Shown here piece by piece: positions 62,179-64,000 of a DNA stretch of 64,000 nucleotides. The stretch comes from Bacteroidia bacterium (GTDB taxonomy: Bacteria; Bacteroidota; Bacteroidia; NS11-12g; UBA9320): the NCBI GenBank assembly GCA_028247315.1, contig JAOKFZ010000005.1:1-64000 (forward strand), in the 5' to 3' direction. The notes beneath the pieces are model-generated. The model was not told the origin of the DNA and searched no databases. It saw only the letters and a program-made list of their open reading frames with translations. How positions within the stretch are numbered: position 1 is the stretch's first letter; each line of letters starts with the position of its first letter. A program made the position numbers and the translations under genes.

Positions 62179-64000
62179 TTTTTGAATAATCCTTTTAGTT
62201 TATCTTCTGCTTGCTTTTTGAGGTTTTGTTTTTGTTTGTCGGCCTCTTCCTTTATTCGTTGTTCTGCCTCTTTTTTCTTTAAGGCTATTTCGGCCTCTAG
62301 TTTTGCTTTGGCTTCGTCTGCACGTTTTTTGGTCGCGTCTTTTATTTTATTGATCTCGTCTGTAGCCCGCACTTTGGCTTCTTCTTTCCTTTTAGAAACT
62401 TCATTACTAACCGTACTCTTTATGTTTTGTTTTACAGAAGATTTTATCTCTTTCAGATTGAGTTTAACGTCTGGCTTTTTGAATGTTCCTACTATGTTTA
62501 TGGCTAGATCTAAGAAATCTTTTGGGTTGATTTGTAGGTTACCGAAACGTGTACCTGCAGTAAGTCCGTTGACTATGCTCGTCTCATTTTTGATATAGGT
62601 ACTGGGTATGCTGAGTATTCCCTTGTAGTCGATAGAGCCATCTAGCTTGGAGATGCCATCTATCGATAGTTTGGAGCTATCTATGAACATATCAAAGGGA
62701 GAAACGAATAACTTTCCGTCTTTTATACGGAAGGCCAGTAAACAGTCGCTTAGTTTTTGTACGTTGAAGTGATTGGTGCCCAGTTGGGTATCTATGCCTT
62801 TTAATACATCTAGTTTTTCTACGGTTATGTTTTCCAAGTTGAGTGACCCTCCCAAGTTGATGCTTTCCAGTTTGGGAGACATGTCATTATTGAGGTCAGT
62901 GGCCATCGTGATTTTGGCAGTAGTCATTGCCTGTATTTGATCGGCAATCGGAGCGAAGGCCCGTACTACTTTAAATTTAGCAAGCAAGTCAGCTACTTTT
63001 ATATCGGAGTAGGATATATCAAAGTTAGCTAGAGGTTTTGTAATATCATAGGTATAGGCTCCTTTGAGATTTACCCTACCACCCAACAGATCTGTCGTAA
63101 TATCTTGTAATTGCAGTGTACTGTTTTCTACTCCTATTCTTCCATTAAAATTGGTTAGCTCAAGGTCATCATACTGGAGTTTGTCTATGGATGCAGTAAG
63201 GTCCAACTTTACATCTCCGGGTATTTCTACCAGCGACAGTTCCACTGTTTCTCTATCAGATGCTGCCTCAGTCATAAAATCATTGACATTCAAGTTTTTG
63301 GATGCAAGAAAGGCACTGCCTGTGAGTGTTTTGTCATCCAGTAGATAGGCGAAGAAGTTGTCGAATTTTCCGGAGAAATTAATGTCATTCTTACCAATTG
63401 TACCATCCATTACGGGTATGTTTACCATTTGGTTACGCACTACAATTTTTGCGTTTTTCACGTCCAAAGGCTCGCTCATATCCGTTGTTTTGTATACGAG
63501 GTTTTGAGCATTTACCGTTCCATTGGATGTGAATTTATCAATAGATGAAGCGGTAATATCGTTTACCCTGCCTTTTATTTTTATATCTGCGTCTAGCACA
63601 CCGCTTATCTCCGTTCCATCTAGCGGTATTATTTTATTCAGGTTGGTAAGGTCTAGTTTGCCTTGTGCATCTGCTTCCAGAAGTGTGTTGCCAACTATGT
63701 CTTGCAAATTGAGTTTCAGATCAAACGGATCGTTCTCCATTTTGAAATGCATTTTTTGTAGATCAATAACGGTGTGGTCTGTATTGCCATCTTTGCTGTA
63801 TACGTGAAGGTCTAGATCTATATCTTTCATGGGTAACGGAAGATCGGGATATTTGAAATAGCCACGATCTATTTGAAGAGTTAAGTCGTATGCAGGAAAT
63901 GAGGTCTCGTTGTAGACACCTTTGAATGTAGCATTCATTTTGGCCGTACCTTTGGTTTGCATCGCTGCAAAGTCAGACGTGTAGATAGCAGGAATAAGCG
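62175..64000 (-). CDS. AsmA family protein (N-terminus cut by window edge)
   Basis: The frame is open to the right edge, with residues upstream of the apparent ATG at 63962 that continue the family sequence (LIPAIYTSDFAA), so it is the C-terminal part of a larger protein. The text matches the AsmA-like bridge-protein family: repeated beta strands such as GYFKYPDLPLPMKDIDLDL, VVRNQMVNIPVMDGTIGKND and GGRVNLKGAYTYDITKP. The end is a long Lys/Glu/Ala coiled coil (about 100 residues) that finishes KGLFKK. AsmA-like proteins move phospholipids between membranes. It overlaps the azurin gene by four bases. Confidence 0.85.
   Translation of the reverse strand, partial: LIPAIYTSDFAAMQTKGTAKMNATFKGVYNETSFPAYDLTLQIDRGYFKYPDLPLPMKDIDLDLHVYSKDGNTDHTVIDLQKMHFKMENDPFDLKLNLQDIVGNTLLEADAQGKLDLTNLNKIIPLDGTEISGVLDADIKIKGRVNDITASSIDKFTSNGTVNAQNLVYKTTDMSEPLDVKNAKIVVRNQMVNIPVMDGTIGKNDINFSGKFDNFFAYLLDDKTLTGSAFLASKNLNVNDFMTEAASDRETVELSLVEIPGDVKLDLTASIDKLQYDDLELTNFNGRIGVENSTLQLQDITTDLLGGRVNLKGAYTYDITKPLANFDISYSDIKVADLLAKFKVVRAFAPIADQIQAMTTAKITMATDLNNDMSPKLESINLGGSLNLENITVEKLDVLKGIDTQLGTNHFNVQKLSDCLLAFRIKDGKLFVSPFDMFIDSSKLSIDGISKLDGSIDYKGILSIPSTYIKNETSIVNGLTAGTRFGNLQINPKDFLDLAINIVGTFKKPDVKLNLKEIKSSVKQNIKSTVSNEVSKRKEEAKVRATDEINKIKDATKKRADEAKAKLEAEIALKKKEAEQRIKEEADKQKQNLKKQAEDKLKGLFKK

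Overview
The window is chromosomal DNA from a member of the Bacteroidota. The evidence is a type IX secretion (T9SS) C-terminal sorting domain at 17590-19173, a PorV/PorQ-type outer-membrane protein, a DUF1501/DUF1800 pair, BT_3928-DoxX and DUF1599 genes beside folP, CarboxypepD_reg-type TonB receptors, and promoters of the Bacteroidota form TAnnTTTG lying 5-64 bases before start codons. Almost no gene has a Shine-Dalgarno sequence; the clear exception is rpsA. Class or genus cannot be fixed from the sequence. I see no tRNA, rRNA, CRISPR array, insertion sequence or prophage.

Layout. 1-16.7 kb is mostly housekeeping: rpsA (cut by the left edge), an HDAC-like deacetylase, a LURP-one-like protein, a TRIC-type channel, an M61 peptidase, carA, eno, ftsK with lolA-like and DUF6438 genes, a FlaA1/CapD-type nucleotide-sugar enzyme and pcrA. 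16.8-30.4 kb holds rfbC, DUF1501/DUF1800, DUF819, a beta-barrel protein, gcvP, nfeD-floA and a TonB receptor. 30.5-38.9 kb is more accessory: YceI, two very small lipoprotein/membrane proteins, a T9SS-like surface protein, an SPFH operon that ends in an Arc-type repressor, a decayed alpha/beta hydrolase and a MoxR-VWA pair. 38.9-50.6 kb carries an argD-type aminotransferase, HU, aroK, an ABC permease, BT_3928, DUF1599, folP, a PorV-like protein and a lipoprotein/TonB receptor pair. 50.7-64 kb carries argS, an SDR enzyme, a redoxin, a four-gene secreted-protein cassette, clpC, dnaB, an azurin-like cupredoxin and an AsmA-like protein cut by the right edge.

Most worth a second look: (1) 54.2-56.9 kb, two paralogous secreted proteins sharing a Cys-x7-Cys motif, followed by a secreted propeller-like protein and a CxxC lipoprotein; (2) 33.0-34.3 kb, an SPFH gene, two tandem homologous mini-proteins and an Arc-family gene, with a perfect 9-bp inverted repeat straddling the operon's -7 promoter element; (3) three genes whose natural ATG is put out of frame by one base in a homopolymer within the first ten codons, although the long core genes in the window are intact; (4) two perfect DnaA boxes and weaker ones in the 441-bp clpC-dnaB intergenic region; (5) the strong Shine-Dalgarno and TTG start of rpsA.
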